64,000 nt of DNA from Streptomyces sp. B21-083. GTDB lineage: Bacteria > Actinomycetota > Actinomycetes > Streptomycetales > Streptomycetaceae. The stretch is taken from positions 992,001 through 1,056,000 of the forward strand of contig NZ_JARUND010000001.1 of the NCBI RefSeq assembly GCF_036898825.1, read 5' to 3'. The first letter of the stretch is position 1. Every line of letters starts with the position of its first letter. The notes under the pieces are model-generated. The model ran no database searches and had not been told where the DNA came from. It saw only the letters and a program-made list of their open reading frames with translations. The position numbers and the translations under genes were made by a program. Positions 21,472 to 30,740 of this stretch are shown in pieces.

Positions 21472-22470
21472 TCAGTCCACCGCCCGGTGGGCGGCCGCGA
21501 CGATGTCGGGTGCCTGCGGCAGGGCGGCCTCCTCCAGCTGCCGGGCGTACGGCATGGGCACCTCCGCGCTGCACACCCGCTCGACGGGCGCGTCCAGTTC
21601 GTAGAACGACTCCTCGGCGATACGAGCGGACACCTCGGCGGCGAAGCTGCCCGTCCGCCATGCCTCGTCGACGACCACCGCACGGTGGGTACGGGCCACG
21701 GAAGCAGCGACGGTCTGGGCGTCATAGGGCCGGAGCGTGCGCAGGTCGATCACTTCGGCGCTGATGCCCGCGGCGGCCAACTCGTCCGCCGCCGCGAGGG
21801 TCTTGGGCAGCGAACCTCCGTACGTGATCAGCGAGATGTCGGTGCCGGGCCTGCGGACCGTGGCGTGATCCAGGTCAACGGGCGCGGTGGCCGGGAGGAG
21901 TTCGCCGGAGACGTTGTAGAGACTTCCGTGCTCGAAGATCAGGACCGGGTCGGGGTCTGCGAGCGCCGGGGCCAGCATGTGGCGTGCGTCCTCGAGGGTG
22001 GCGGGGGCGAGGACCCGGATGCCGGGGATGTGCGCGTACCAGCCCTCCAGGCTGTGCGAGTGCTGGGCCCCGAGCTGCCGTCCGGCACCTGTCGTCATGC
22101 GGATGACCAGGGGCACGGCCAGTTGGCCGCCCGACATGTGCAGCAGGGTGGCGGCGTTGTTGAGGATCTGGTCGAGGGCGAGCAGGCTGAAGTTGACGGT
22201 CATGATCTCGACGATCGGCCGCAGCCCGGCCAGGGCGGCGCCGATGCCGGCGCCCACGAACGCGGACTCCGACAGCGGAGTGTCGCGGACGCGTGCCGGG
22301 CCGAACTCCTCCAGCAGGCCGAGGCTGACGCCGAAGCCTCCGCCGTAGCGGCCCACGTCCTCGCCCATCAGGAAGACGCGGTCGTCGGCGCGCAGGGCGT
22401 CCCGCAGCGCCTCGCGCAGCGCTTCCCGATAGGTCGTCTTCGCCGCCTGCGGCCGCTCACCGTCGCCCAT
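21472..22470 (-). CDS. pyruvate/2-oxo acid dehydrogenase E1 beta subunit
   Basis: A 332-residue E1 beta chain. It contains the transketolase pyrimidine-binding domain ([32 protein letters not shown]) and the C-terminal transketolase domain, with [12 protein letters not shown] typical of acetoin, pyruvate or branched-chain dehydrogenases. With E1 alpha it decarboxylates a 2-oxo acid on thiamine diphosphate and loads the acyl group on the lipoyl arm of E2. Its start lies 2 bp after the E1 alpha stop. The substrate is most likely pyruvate because acetate-CoA ligase shares the operon. Confidence 0.92.
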   Translation of the reverse strand: MGDGERPQAAKTTYREALREALRDALRADDRVFLMGEDVGRYGGGFGVSLGLLEEFGPARVRDTPLSESAFVGAGIGAALAGLRPIVEIMTVNFSLLALDQILNNAATLLHMSGGQLAVPLVIRMTTGAGRQLGAQHSHSLEGWYAHIPGIRVLAPATLEDARHMLAPALADPDPVLIFEHGSLYNVSGELLPATAPVDLDHATVRRPGTDISLITYGGSLPKTLAAADELAAAGISAEVIDLRTLRPYDAQTVAASVARTHRAVVVDEAWRTGSFAAEVSARIAEESFYELDAPVERVCSAEVPMPYARQLEEAALPQAPDIVAAAHRAVD

Positions 22471-22472
22471 GG

Positions 22473-23555
22473 TCAGCTCACCTCCGCCGAAGCGCTGGTG
22501 ACGTGGTGCAGGAGATGCTCGACCGGTTCTTCGGGCGCCTGCTCGGCCGCCTCCACGGCGTCGTCGACCTCGGCGGCGACCCGGCGCTCGATCCCGGCGA
22601 GCGTCTCCTCGACCGGCTCGCCGTCCTCACGCATGCGGTCGAGAAGCCGGGTGATCGGGTCCCGCTCCTTCCACCGCTCGACCTCCGCCTTGTCGCGGTA
22701 CCGGTCCGGGTCGTACATGGAATGGGCGCGGAACCGGTAGGTGCGCAGTTCGAGGAAGTGCGGCCCGGCACCGGACCTGACGGCTTCGGCGGCCCGTCGT
22801 GCGGTCTGTTCCACGGCCTCGACGTCCATGCCGTCGACGGCCCACGCGACCATGCCGTACGAAGCGGCCCGCATGGCCAGGTCGGTCTGCGCCTCGTGCC
22901 GCGCCAGGGCCGTGCCCATGGCGTAGAGGTTGTTCTCGCAGATGAACAGCACGGGAAGTCTCCACAGGGCCGCGAGGTTCGCCGTTTCGTGGAACTCCCC
23001 CTCGGCGAAGGCTCCGTCACCGAAGAAGCAGCAGGTGACGCGGTCCTGTCCCCGCATACGGTCGGCGAGCGCGAGGCCGGCGGCCAGCGGGAGTCCACCG
23101 GCGACGATCGCGTTGCCGCCGTAGAAGCGCCGGCTCGCGTCGAACAGGTGCATGGAGCCGCCCCGGCCTCCGCTGCACCCGGTCGCCCTGCCGTACATCT
23201 CGGCCATGACGGCCTCGGCCGTGATCCCGCGGGCCAGGGCGTGGCCGTGTTCGCGATAGGTGGCGACGACCGCGTCCTCGGGTGTGAGTGCCTCGTTGAC
23301 GCCGACGGCGACGGCCTCCTCGCCGATGTACAGGTGGACGAAGCCGCGGATTTTCGTGGCGCTGTACAGCTCGACACACCGCTCCTCGAAGCGCCGGATG
23401 CGCAGCATGGCCTCCAGCAGATCCGTCCGGTGCCCGGCGGCCGGACGGTCGGATGGAGATCCGGCGCCCGTCTTCCGCCTGGTCTTCGCGGTCTTCTTGC
23501 CGGCCTTCCGGGGAGTCGGCTCCTTGCGCGCGCTGGTGGGGCGGGCCGGGCTCAT
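22473..23555 (-). CDS. pyruvate/2-oxo acid dehydrogenase E1 alpha subunit
   Basis: A 360-residue ThDP-binding E1 alpha chain. The first 40 residues form a basic lysine-rich extension (KKTAKTRRK) not usual for the family. The ThDP motif is [10 protein letters not shown] to ENN, and the phosphorylation-loop-like [15 protein letters not shown] is conserved. The start overlaps the stop of the ligase gene, so ligase, E1 alpha, E1 beta, E2 and ACP are co-transcribed. Confidence 0.92.
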   Translation of the reverse strand: MSPARPTSARKEPTPRKAGKKTAKTRRKTGAGSPSDRPAAGHRTDLLEAMLRIRRFEERCVELYSATKIRGFVHLYIGEEAVAVGVNEALTPEDAVVATYREHGHALARGITAEAVMAEMYGRATGCSGGRGGSMHLFDASRRFYGGNAIVAGGLPLAAGLALADRMRGQDRVTCCFFGDGAFAEGEFHETANLAALWRLPVLFICENNLYAMGTALARHEAQTDLAMRAASYGMVAWAVDGMDVEAVEQTARRAAEAVRSGAGPHFLELRTYRFRAHSMYDPDRYRDKAEVERWKERDPITRLLDRMREDGEPVEETLAGIERRVAAEVDDAVEAAEQAPEEPVEHLLHHVTSASAEVS

Positions 23556-25342
23556 GAGGATCCCTCCAGGGTGGACAGGTCGCCCGTGGGCAGGCCGAGT
23601 TCGCGTGCGCGGAGCAGACGGCGCATCACCTTCCCGCTGCGGGTCTTGGGCAGGTTCTGGTCGAACGCGATCTCCCTGGGTGCGACGGCGGGCCCCAGCT
23701 TGCGGCGGCCGAAGGCGAGCAACTCCCGCTCCAGTTCCGGAGTCGGCGAAACTCCGGGGCGCAGCGACACGAACGCCTTGACGACGTTCCCGGCGACCGG
23801 GTCCGGCCGTCCGATCGCCCCGGCCTCGGCCACCGACGGGTGCTCCATCAGCGCGCTCTCCACCTCGAACGGGCCGATCAGATGGCCGGCCGACTTGATG
23901 ACGTCGTCGGCGCGCCCCACGAACCAGTACCAGCCGTCCACGTCCCGGCGGACCAGGTCACCGGTCAGATACCAGCCGTCCGCGAACGCGGCGTCATAGC
24001 GCTCCTTTTCGTGGAGATAACCGCGGAACATCGACGGCCAGCCCGGCCGCAGCGCCAACTCGCCCTCGACCTCGGGGCTTCGCACCTGCGTGACCCGGCC
24101 GTCGGTGACCAGGGCCCGGCCGTCCTCGCCCTGTTCCAGCACGGTCGCCTCGACGCCGGGCAGTGGCCGCCCCATCGATCCGGGCCGGATCTCGCAGGCC
24201 GCGAAGTTCGCGATCATGATGCAGCCGGTCTCCGTCTGCCACCAGTTGTCGTGCACCGGGAGGCCCAGCACGTCCCATCCCCACAGGACGGCCTCCGGGT
24301 TGAGGGGTTCACCGACGGAGGCGATGAAGCGCAGGGCGGACAGGTCGTAGGAGCGCGGCAGGTCGTACGGGCCCTGGCGCGGTGTGGCGCGCATCAGCAT
24401 CCGCAGGGCCGTGGGAGCGGTGTACCAGACGCTGACCTGCTGTTCGCCCAGGATCCGGTACCAACGGCGGGCGTCGTAGTCCCCCTCGTCGACGACCACC
24501 GTCACGCCGTGGACGAGCGGGGCGATGATCCCGTACGACATGCCGGTGACCCAGCCGGGATCGGCGGTGCACCAGTACACGTCCTCGGGGTGCAGGTCGA
24601 GGGCGTACGCGGCGGTGACGTAATGGGCGACGACGGCTTCGTGGACGTGGACCGCGCCCTTGGGGGTGCCGGTGGTGCCGCTGGTGAAGTGCAGCAGGGC
24701 CACGTCATCGGGCGAGGTCGGCGGGATGGTGAAGGTGTCCGGGGCGGCGGCCATCAGGTCGTCGAAGGAGACGGTGCCGGGCAGTTCCGCGGTGCCGGGT
24801 CCGACGATCAGGACGTGTTCAAGTCCGGGGACCGATGCCCGGACTTCAGCGACCTTGCGCCGGTAGAGGGCCGCGGTGGTGACCAGGACCCTCGCGTCCC
24901 CGAGACGCAAGCGCTGCTCGACCGGGTCGGGGCCGAAGGCGGAGAAGAGCGGGCAGAGCACGCTGGTGTTCTTCAGTGTGCCCAGCACCGTGGTGTACAG
25001 CTCGGGGCAGCGGCCGAGCAGGGTGAACACCCGGTCGCCGCGGCCGACGCCGAGTGACCGCAGAACGTTCGCGAAGCGCGCCGTACGTCGGGCCAGTTCC
25101 GCGTACGTGACGGTGGAGACGGAGTCGTCCCGGGCCACGCAGCGCAGGGCGACCTTGTCCGCGTGGGCGGACGCCGCGTGCCGGTCGACCGCTTCGTGGG
25201 CCATGTTGAGGCCGCCGCCGGGAAGCCCGGCCAGCTCGGTGCGCGACTGTGCCCAGGTGGACTCCGAGCAGGCACGGTCGTAGTCGGCGAGACGGGGCGG
25301 GACGACCGATGTGGTGTCCTTGCGGATGGTTTCCCAGTGCAT
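23552..25342 (-). CDS. acsA: acetate-CoA ligase (AMP-forming)
   Basis: A 596-residue ANL-superfamily enzyme making acetyl-CoA from acetate, ATP and CoA. Motifs are the phosphate loop [13 protein letters not shown], the adenine-binding WWQTETG, and the C-terminal catalytic lysine in [12 protein letters not shown], a known acetylation site in Acs enzymes. Length is slightly short of E. coli Acs and near the AcsA type of Gram-positives. GGAGGAG precedes ATG 25342; upstream the frame is open without homologous character. It heads the E1-E2-ACP genes and lies 68 bp after the alcohol dehydrogenase. Confidence 0.9.
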   Translation of the reverse strand: MHWETIRKDTTSVVPPRLADYDRACSESTWAQSRTELAGLPGGGLNMAHEAVDRHAASAHADKVALRCVARDDSVSTVTYAELARRTARFANVLRSLGVGRGDRVFTLLGRCPELYTTVLGTLKNTSVLCPLFSAFGPDPVEQRLRLGDARVLVTTAALYRRKVAEVRASVPGLEHVLIVGPGTAELPGTVSFDDLMAAAPDTFTIPPTSPDDVALLHFTSGTTGTPKGAVHVHEAVVAHYVTAAYALDLHPEDVYWCTADPGWVTGMSYGIIAPLVHGVTVVVDEGDYDARRWYRILGEQQVSVWYTAPTALRMLMRATPRQGPYDLPRSYDLSALRFIASVGEPLNPEAVLWGWDVLGLPVHDNWWQTETGCIMIANFAACEIRPGSMGRPLPGVEATVLEQGEDGRALVTDGRVTQVRSPEVEGELALRPGWPSMFRGYLHEKERYDAAFADGWYLTGDLVRRDVDGWYWFVGRADDVIKSAGHLIGPFEVESALMEHPSVAEAGAIGRPDPVAGNVVKAFVSLRPGVSPTPELERELLAFGRRKLGPAVAPREIAFDQNLPKTRSGKVMRRLLRARELGLPTGDLSTLEGSS

Positions 25343-25410
25343 CGGTGCTCCTCCCGGCACTGCGTCCAATGGACCGGCCGGCCCGTCGGGCTCCTGCTTC
25401 CGGGCTCCTC

Positions 25411-26436
25411 TCACTCCCGGTGCAGCACGACCTTGAGGGCACCTGTGGTGGCGCCCTGTGAGAACACCTCGTAGGCGTGCTCCATCCGGTCGAGGCCGAA
25501 GGTGTCGGTGACCAGCTGGGATACGGGCAGGCGTCCGAACCTCAGCAGCTCCAGCAGCCACGGCGTGGAGGACGTGTCCACCTGGCCGGTGCTGATCGTC
25601 ACGTTCTTCCGCCACAGGGACTCGAGGTGCAGTGTGACCGATCTGCCGTGCGTCCCGATGTTGGCGATGTGCCCTCCCGCCCGGACGGCCTGGGTGCACA
25701 AGACGAAGCCGTCCGGTTCGCCCGATGCCTCGATGGCGACGTCGGCGCCCGGCCCCTCGGACAGCTCGGCGATCATCTTCCCCGGCACTTCGGCGGCATC
25801 GGCCACGCGGGCGGCGGCTTCCAGCCGGGCGTCGGACAGGTCCACCGCGATGATCCGGCGGGGTGAGTAGAGCCGTGCGACGGCGACCGTGGCGAGCCCG
25901 ACGGGACCGGCGCCTACCACGACGACGGTGTCTCCAGGGCCGACGTGTCCGTTCCGTACCCCGACCTCGTAGGCGGTGGGGAGGACCTCAGCGAGCAGGA
26001 GCGCGTCGTCGAGTGGAATCGCGGGGGGCCGTCGGTGAGTGGAGTGGTCGGCGAAGGGGACCCGCACGAACTCGGCCTGGGTTCCGTTGATCTGGTTTCC
26101 CAGGATCCAGCCACCGCCCCCGCGGCATTGCCCGCGCATGGTGTCCCGGCACGCCTGGCAGCGGCCGCAGGCCGAGACGGACGACACGATCACCTCGTGG
26201 CCGGGGCGCAGCCCGTGGACATCACGGCCGACCTCCATGACCTCGCCCACGGCCTCGTGACCGAGAACCGTCCCCGGCTTCACCTCGGGGAGGTCTCCTC
26301 GCAGGATGTGCAGGTCAGTGCCGCAGACGGTGGTGGCGTCGACGCGCACGATCGCGTCGGTCGCCTCCTCCATCGCAGGGTCCGGGGCGGTGTCCCAGGA
26401 GATGTGCCCCGGGCCGTGATAGACGAGCGCTCGCAC
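25411..26436 (-). CDS. zinc-dependent alcohol dehydrogenase
   Basis: A 341-residue medium-chain dehydrogenase. Catalytic zinc ligands lie in CGTDLH and GHEAVGE. Four cysteines of a structural zinc are in the [17 protein letters not shown] block, and the NAD(P) fold has GAGPVGL. The alcohol substrate is not determined. GTG 26436 gives the family start [10 protein letters not shown] with GAGGGAG at good distance; GTG 26445 is an alternative. A similar gene sits in the S. coelicolor dormancy cluster. It may interconvert acetaldehyde or ethanol next to acetate activation, which is inference. Confidence 0.87.
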   Translation of the reverse strand: MRALVYHGPGHISWDTAPDPAMEEATDAIVRVDATTVCGTDLHILRGDLPEVKPGTVLGHEAVGEVMEVGRDVHGLRPGHEVIVSSVSACGRCQACRDTMRGQCRGGGGWILGNQINGTQAEFVRVPFADHSTHRRPPAIPLDDALLLAEVLPTAYEVGVRNGHVGPGDTVVVVGAGPVGLATVAVARLYSPRRIIAVDLSDARLEAAARVADAAEVPGKMIAELSEGPGADVAIEASGEPDGFVLCTQAVRAGGHIANIGTHGRSVTLHLESLWRKNVTISTGQVDTSSTPWLLELLRFGRLPVSQLVTDTFGLDRMEHAYEVFSQGATTGALKVVLHRE

Positions 26437-26525
26437 GGTATTCACTCCCTCGCTCCCCCACCTCCACGGTCGCCCCAGTGGAACACCCCGGCAACACGGA
26501 CCGCCGGGTCGTCGTGCGTCTCCCG

Positions 26526-28046
26526 TCAGTCCGGCTCCATGTAGGGGCGGCGGAAGACTGGGGCCTGGCCGGCGCCCCAGGGACGTACAGCTGCCAGCGC
26601 CCGGGCGACCGCGGAATCCAACGTGCCACTGGTGTCGAGGGCGACGGCCTCGGGCCACGCAACTTCTCTGGCCGCCATGGCGGTGGCGATGTCGAGGTCG
26701 GCGTCGGACGGGCCGGAGGCGCGCGTGCTCAGTCGGGCCGCTGACACGTCGTCCGGAACATGGCAGCGCAGGGCCACCAGGTCGACGCTGGTGCGTTCGG
26801 CCACGCGCCGTGCCGCCTCACGCTGTGCCGTATCGGACCAGGTGGCGTCGAGGACGACCGACTCGCCGGCGGACAGCAGGGCGGCCGCCCGGTCGAGGAG
26901 GGTGGCGTAGGTTCTGGCGGTCCACTCGGGTGTGTACAGCCCTTCGCCGTAGCCGGCCGCCGCGGACTGTTCCGCGGGAATGCCCGCCAGTTCCTTGCGG
27001 ACGCGGTCGCTGCTGAGCAGGGTGACCCCCAGCCGGTCGGCCAGCGCGCCGGAGAGGGTGGACTTCCCGCTGCCCGGCATCCCACCGACGACGGTCAGGC
27101 CGACGGCGGAGGTGCGCAGGTGGCGCAGCGTCGTCGAGACCAGCCTTCGTGACGCCGCCTCCGCGCCCGGCGCGCCCTGGCCGGCTTGGATCAGGGAGAC
27201 CTTGGCGCGGACGAACGCGCGGTAGGCGACGTAGTGGTGCCACAGCGACGCCGGAGCCGGATCACCGGAGTACTCGCTGTACTGCGCGAGGAAGTAGGCG
27301 GCGGCCTCCGGGGCGCCGAGCTGTTCCAGGTCCATGGCGAGGAAGGCGGCGTCGTCCAGGCCGTCGACGTAGCGCAACCGGTCGTCGAACTCCAGGCAGT
27401 CCAGGACGCGGGGGCCGTCGTCGAGGCAGAAGATGTCCTCGGCGAGCAGGTCACCGTGGCCGTCGACCACCCGCCCTTGCTCGATACGGGACGCGAACAA
27501 CCGCTCGCGGCCTGCGAGAAAGCGGCGCACCAGTTGTTCCGTCTCCGTCATCCCCTCGGGCACGGAGCCGTCGTCGGCGAGCGCGTGGATCTGCGCGAAG
27601 CTGGCCTCCCACCGCGACGACAGGGCGTCCCGCGTGCCCTGCTCGTCCACATCCCGGCCACGGGGCGCGTCCGCGTGCCACGCGGCGAGGTCCCGGGCGA
27701 CGGCCCGAAGGACGCCGTCCGGGACGGCCCCTTCTCGTACCAGACGGGAAAGGCGCCGGTCCGCGGCCATGCGTCGCATCACCACGAGCGGCTCGGGACC
27801 TTCGGCGTCCGGGCTGCTGAACTCGCCCAGGCCCAGGTAGACGTCGGGGGCGAAACGGCGGTTGAGAGCGACTTCGCGTTCGCACGCTGTCCTGCGCGCC
27901 GCCCGCGTGGTGTAGTCCAGGAATCCCAGGTCGACCGGTTTCTTGACCTTGTAGGCGCGGTCCCCGGCGAAGAACACGATCGCGGTATGGGTCTCGCACA
28001 CCTCCGCGCGCGGGGGCGGTGGCCCGTGGTGGCCGGGGTCAGTCAT
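26526..28046 (-). CDS. two-domain phosphotransferase/P-loop kinase (Rv2004c-like)
   Basis: A 506-residue fusion. The first 330 residues resemble an aminoglycoside/choline kinase fold with the catalytic-loop motif VDGHGDLLAEDIF. The last 170 form a gluconate-kinase-like P-loop domain with Walker A GGMPGSGKST. M. tuberculosis Rv2004c has the same plan and is a DosR-regulon gene next to the USP Rv2005c; here too a USP gene adjoins and overlaps by 8 bp. The substrate is unknown. Confidence 0.85.
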   Translation of the reverse strand: MTDPGHHGPPPPRAEVCETHTAIVFFAGDRAYKVKKPVDLGFLDYTTRAARRTACEREVALNRRFAPDVYLGLGEFSSPDAEGPEPLVVMRRMAADRRLSRLVREGAVPDGVLRAVARDLAAWHADAPRGRDVDEQGTRDALSSRWEASFAQIHALADDGSVPEGMTETEQLVRRFLAGRERLFASRIEQGRVVDGHGDLLAEDIFCLDDGPRVLDCLEFDDRLRYVDGLDDAAFLAMDLEQLGAPEAAAYFLAQYSEYSGDPAPASLWHHYVAYRAFVRAKVSLIQAGQGAPGAEAASRRLVSTTLRHLRTSAVGLTVVGGMPGSGKSTLSGALADRLGVTLLSSDRVRKELAGIPAEQSAAAGYGEGLYTPEWTARTYATLLDRAAALLSAGESVVLDATWSDTAQREAARRVAERTSVDLVALRCHVPDDVSAARLSTRASGPSDADLDIATAMAAREVAWPEAVALDTSGTLDSAVARALAAVRPWGAGQAPVFRRPYMEPD

Positions 28047-28908
28047 GAGGGACGACGGCGACGGGGCAGCGCCCGTGATGGATGGCGGCATGGGTCACGT
28101 GGCCCAGGTGGGGTGCCACGTCGTGCCGGTGTGCCCGTCGGCCGACGACCAGCAGCGTGGCGCCTTCGGCGGCCTGCACGGCTGCCTTGGCGGGGCTTGC
28201 GAGACGGATGCTGTCGGCCACGTCCACCTGCGGGTACTTCTCGCGCCAGGGGCGGAGCGCCTTGCTCAGCTGCTTGTGCACGTCCCGCGTGATCTCTTCG
28301 GTGACGTTGTGATCCACACCCCAGGGCACACGTGCGTGGAGCGGCACGCTTCGGCCGTGGACGGCCAGCAGGGGAACCCCCCTGGCCGCAGCGGTGTGGA
28401 ACGCGAAGTCGAGCAGGCCGTCGGAGGATCCGTGCAGCTTCAGGGCCACGACCACGCCTTTCGCGGGTGCCGGGGGTGTCCCCTCCTCCCGGCTCTCAGC
28501 GCGGACCAGTACGACCGGCCGCTCGGCCCGTGCCACCACCGGCATGCTGATGTCGCCCAGGAAATAACTCTGCACCGGCTCCAGCCCCCGAGAACCGAGC
28601 ACGGTCATCTCGGACTCCGACGCCGCTTGGAGCAGAGCGTTCTGGGCGTTGTCGGCAACCAGGTTCCCGACAACGGACAGGCCCGGGTGGCGTGCCTGCA
28701 GCTCCGTCTGCGCGGTGTGGACGAGGCGCTTCGCCCAGTAGTTCTGATCGACTTCCGAGGGGACGCGGGCCGGTTCCGGTGCCAGCAGCGGCCAGGCGTG
28801 CAGCAGGCGCAGAGTGAGCTTGCGCTTCTCCGCCTCGTCGGCCGCCCAGCGGGCGGCGGCAAGACTCTCGGGTGAGCCATCAAGGCCCACGGTGATCGCT
28901 GGCTGCAT
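28039..28908 (-). CDS. tandem universal stress protein (Rv2005c-type)
   Basis: A 289-residue protein with two UspA domains. The first is complete (ITVGLDGSPESLAAARWA to RPVVLVRA). The second ends VVGRRAHRHDVAPHLGHVTHAAIHHGRCPVAVVPHD and its ATP-loop glycines are partly replaced (VVGRRAHRHD), so nucleotide binding there is doubtful. It is the first gene of the long minus-strand operon leading to the ACP gene, and faces another USP gene across a 201-bp divergent region. Confidence 0.88.
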   Translation of the reverse strand: MQPAITVGLDGSPESLAAARWAADEAEKRKLTLRLLHAWPLLAPEPARVPSEVDQNYWAKRLVHTAQTELQARHPGLSVVGNLVADNAQNALLQAASESEMTVLGSRGLEPVQSYFLGDISMPVVARAERPVVLVRAESREEGTPPAPAKGVVVALKLHGSSDGLLDFAFHTAAARGVPLLAVHGRSVPLHARVPWGVDHNVTEEITRDVHKQLSKALRPWREKYPQVDVADSIRLASPAKAAVQAAEGATLLVVGRRAHRHDVAPHLGHVTHAAIHHGRCPVAVVPHD

Positions 28909-29109
28909 GGCGGCGGCCTCCGTCTCGTAAGAAGCTGGAAACGACGGTGAATGTCAGTGACCGAGTCCGATTGAGCGGACGGTCCGGACCTAGCCGACAT
29001 ACCGAGCGCGGTGCGTTCCCTCATTCGAGGATCACCCCAATCCCCTCCGCGGCGCATGTGGACCGGGAGGCCGGAGGCGTGGAATCCGGCACGAGAGGAG
29101 ACAGGGGCG
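28909..29109. promoter_or_regulatory. divergent promoter region between two USP genes
   Basis: The 201-bp spacer must hold promoters for both stress operons. It contains GTCCG-N6-CGGAC at 28965-28980, followed at once by the palindrome GGTCCGGACC at 28981-28990. These are candidate operators for a dimeric regulator. They do not match the DosR core spacing well, so the regulator is open. Confidence 0.4.
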
Positions 29110-29931
29110 GTGACGATTCCCCTGGTGGTCGGCATCGACGGGTCAGAGGCGAGCCTGGAGGCAGTGGACTGGGCCGCCGACGACGCGGCCCGGCATGGGT
29201 TGCCGCTCCACCTCCTGTACGCGGCAGCGGGGGACCACGAGGCGTCTGCCGTGATCAGCGCTGCTTCGGAACGTGCCAGGGAGCACGCTCCCACGGTGCC
29301 GCTGTCGAAGGAGGTACTGCACGGGGACGCGGCCTCCGCCCTGGTCGACAAGGGACGCAACGCCTTCGCACTGGCGCTCGGGTCCAGAGGGCTCGGAGAC
29401 CTCGCCGACATGCTCCTGGGCTCGGTCAGCCTGTCCGTGGCGGCACGAGCGGACTGCCCGGTCGTCGTGGTGCGCGGTGCCCCGGAGCACCGGGACGGCC
29501 GGTTCGGGAACATCGTCGTCGGTGTCGAGGAGGGGGAGGGCAGCGGCACGGCCTTGCAGTTCGCGTTGCGGGAGGCTTACGTGCGGAGCTGCCGGCTGAC
29601 GGCGGTGCACGCCTGGAATCCGTCATCCAGGGCTCTCACCACGCGGCCGGCTCCGTCGTGGTACGCCATGGAGGCCCACCGGCGCCCACCGTCCCAGGTG
29701 CTCGACGACGCCCTGCACGGCATGGCGGAGCGGTATCGCGACGCCCGGGTGAGTTCCACGGTGATCGAGGGTCCGGCCCGCCGGGCGTTGCTGGACGCGG
29801 CGGCGAAGGCGGACCTGCTGGTCGTCGGCGCCCGCAGGCGACAGGGGCACCCGGGCCTGCAGCTGGGCCTGATCAATCACGCACTCCTGCATCATGCGCC
29901 GTGTCCGGTCGCGGTCGTACCCCAGATATGA
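29110..29931 (+). CDS. tandem universal stress protein
   Basis: A 273-residue protein with two UspA domains, each with its nucleotide loop: LGSRGLGDLADMLLGSVS in the first and VVGARRRQGHPGLQLG in the second. Both end strands (DCPVVVVRG, PCPVAVVPQ) are present. GTG 29110 follows AGAGGAG and fits the family start VTIPLVVGIDGS. It is transcribed away from the minus-strand USP operon and ends 164 bp before the Rv1733c-like gene. Confidence 0.88.
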   Translation: MTIPLVVGIDGSEASLEAVDWAADDAARHGLPLHLLYAAAGDHEASAVISAASERAREHAPTVPLSKEVLHGDAASALVDKGRNAFALALGSRGLGDLADMLLGSVSLSVAARADCPVVVVRGAPEHRDGRFGNIVVGVEEGEGSGTALQFALREAYVRSCRLTAVHAWNPSSRALTTRPAPSWYAMEAHRRPPSQVLDDALHGMAERYRDARVSSTVIEGPARRALLDAAAKADLLVVGARRRQGHPGLQLGLINHALLHHAPCPVAVVPQI

Positions 29932-30004
29932 CCGACATGACCGCGGTCTGCGCAGACGGACGAGGCCGGAATCCGGTGAACGTGAGCCGGAAACCGGCAT
30001 GGCA

Positions 30005-30018
30005 GGGACTTTCGGCCC
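30005..30018. promoter_or_regulatory. DosR-box-like site upstream of the Rv1733c-like operon
   Basis: GGGACTTTCGGCCC equals a common variant of the mycobacterial DosR core (GGGACTTxxGxCCC). It lies 78 bp before the start of the Rv1733c-like gene, the head of an operon of four DosR-family homologues. It is the best match in the window. Confidence 0.6.
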
Positions 30019-30095
30019 TGTGCCCCGAACTCGCTGCCGGGCGACGGTGGGCGCAGGTGGCAGGGGACGGCCGGCGAGTTGCTGGAGGCCGACTC

Positions 30096-30701
30096 ATGAG
30101 CGCACAAGGTTCGCCGTACGCGTCCGGTCCGCCGTCCGGGCGCGGCGATAACGTGCCCAAGGGCGCGAACCCCCTGAGACGCACGTCCGACAGGCTCGAA
30201 TGCTGGCTCCGCCGCGTCCTGATGGTCGTACTCGTCGTCGGGTTGCCGGCAGCCGCGGTCAGCGCTGGACTGGCATCGTATGAGGCGTCGATGCGCACCG
30301 TGCGAGCCCAGGCGGCGGAACGGCACGAGGTCACCGCCCGGCTGACGGCGCGTGTCAAGAGCGACGACGAGCTGGCGAAGCGACCGGCGCAGGTTCGCTG
30401 GACCGATGCCGACGGCGACGTCCGCACGGGGGCGGCCCTTGTGAAGCCAGGAACTCCCAAGGGCGCCACCGTGCGTGTGTGGGTGACACGGGACGGAACC
30501 GTCACCAGTCCGCCGGTGAGCACGCTCAATGCGACGACCAGTGGCTGGATGGTGGGCGGTATGGCGGCGTTCGGCGTGGCCGCCGGCTCCTACGCGGCCC
30601 GGGCGGGCATGCGCCTGGTCCTGGACCGGAGAAGGTATGCGCGGTGGGACGCCGAGTGGGACCTGGTGGAACCGCAGTGGTCCGCGCGCTTTCGCCGGTG
30701 A
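30096..30701 (+). CDS. Rv1733c-family membrane protein
   Basis: A 201-residue protein with one transmembrane helix near residues 43-65 (VLMVVLVVGLPAAAVSAGLA), an extracytoplasmic domain of about 80 residues, and a second hydrophobic segment near 150-172. This two-helix layout is that of the DosR-regulon protein Rv1733c, whose function is unknown. CTGGAGG precedes ATG 30096. It lies 39 bp before the nicotinate phosphoribosyltransferase gene. Confidence 0.82.
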   Translation: MSAQGSPYASGPPSGRGDNVPKGANPLRRTSDRLECWLRRVLMVVLVVGLPAAAVSAGLASYEASMRTVRAQAAERHEVTARLTARVKSDDELAKRPAQVRWTDADGDVRTGAALVKPGTPKGATVRVWVTRDGTVTSPPVSTLNATTSGWMVGGMAAFGVAAGSYAARAGMRLVLDRRRYARWDAEWDLVEPQWSARFRR

Positions 30702-30740
30702 CGAGCAGCAGGCCGGACGGAAGCCCAGGAGGTGACACCG

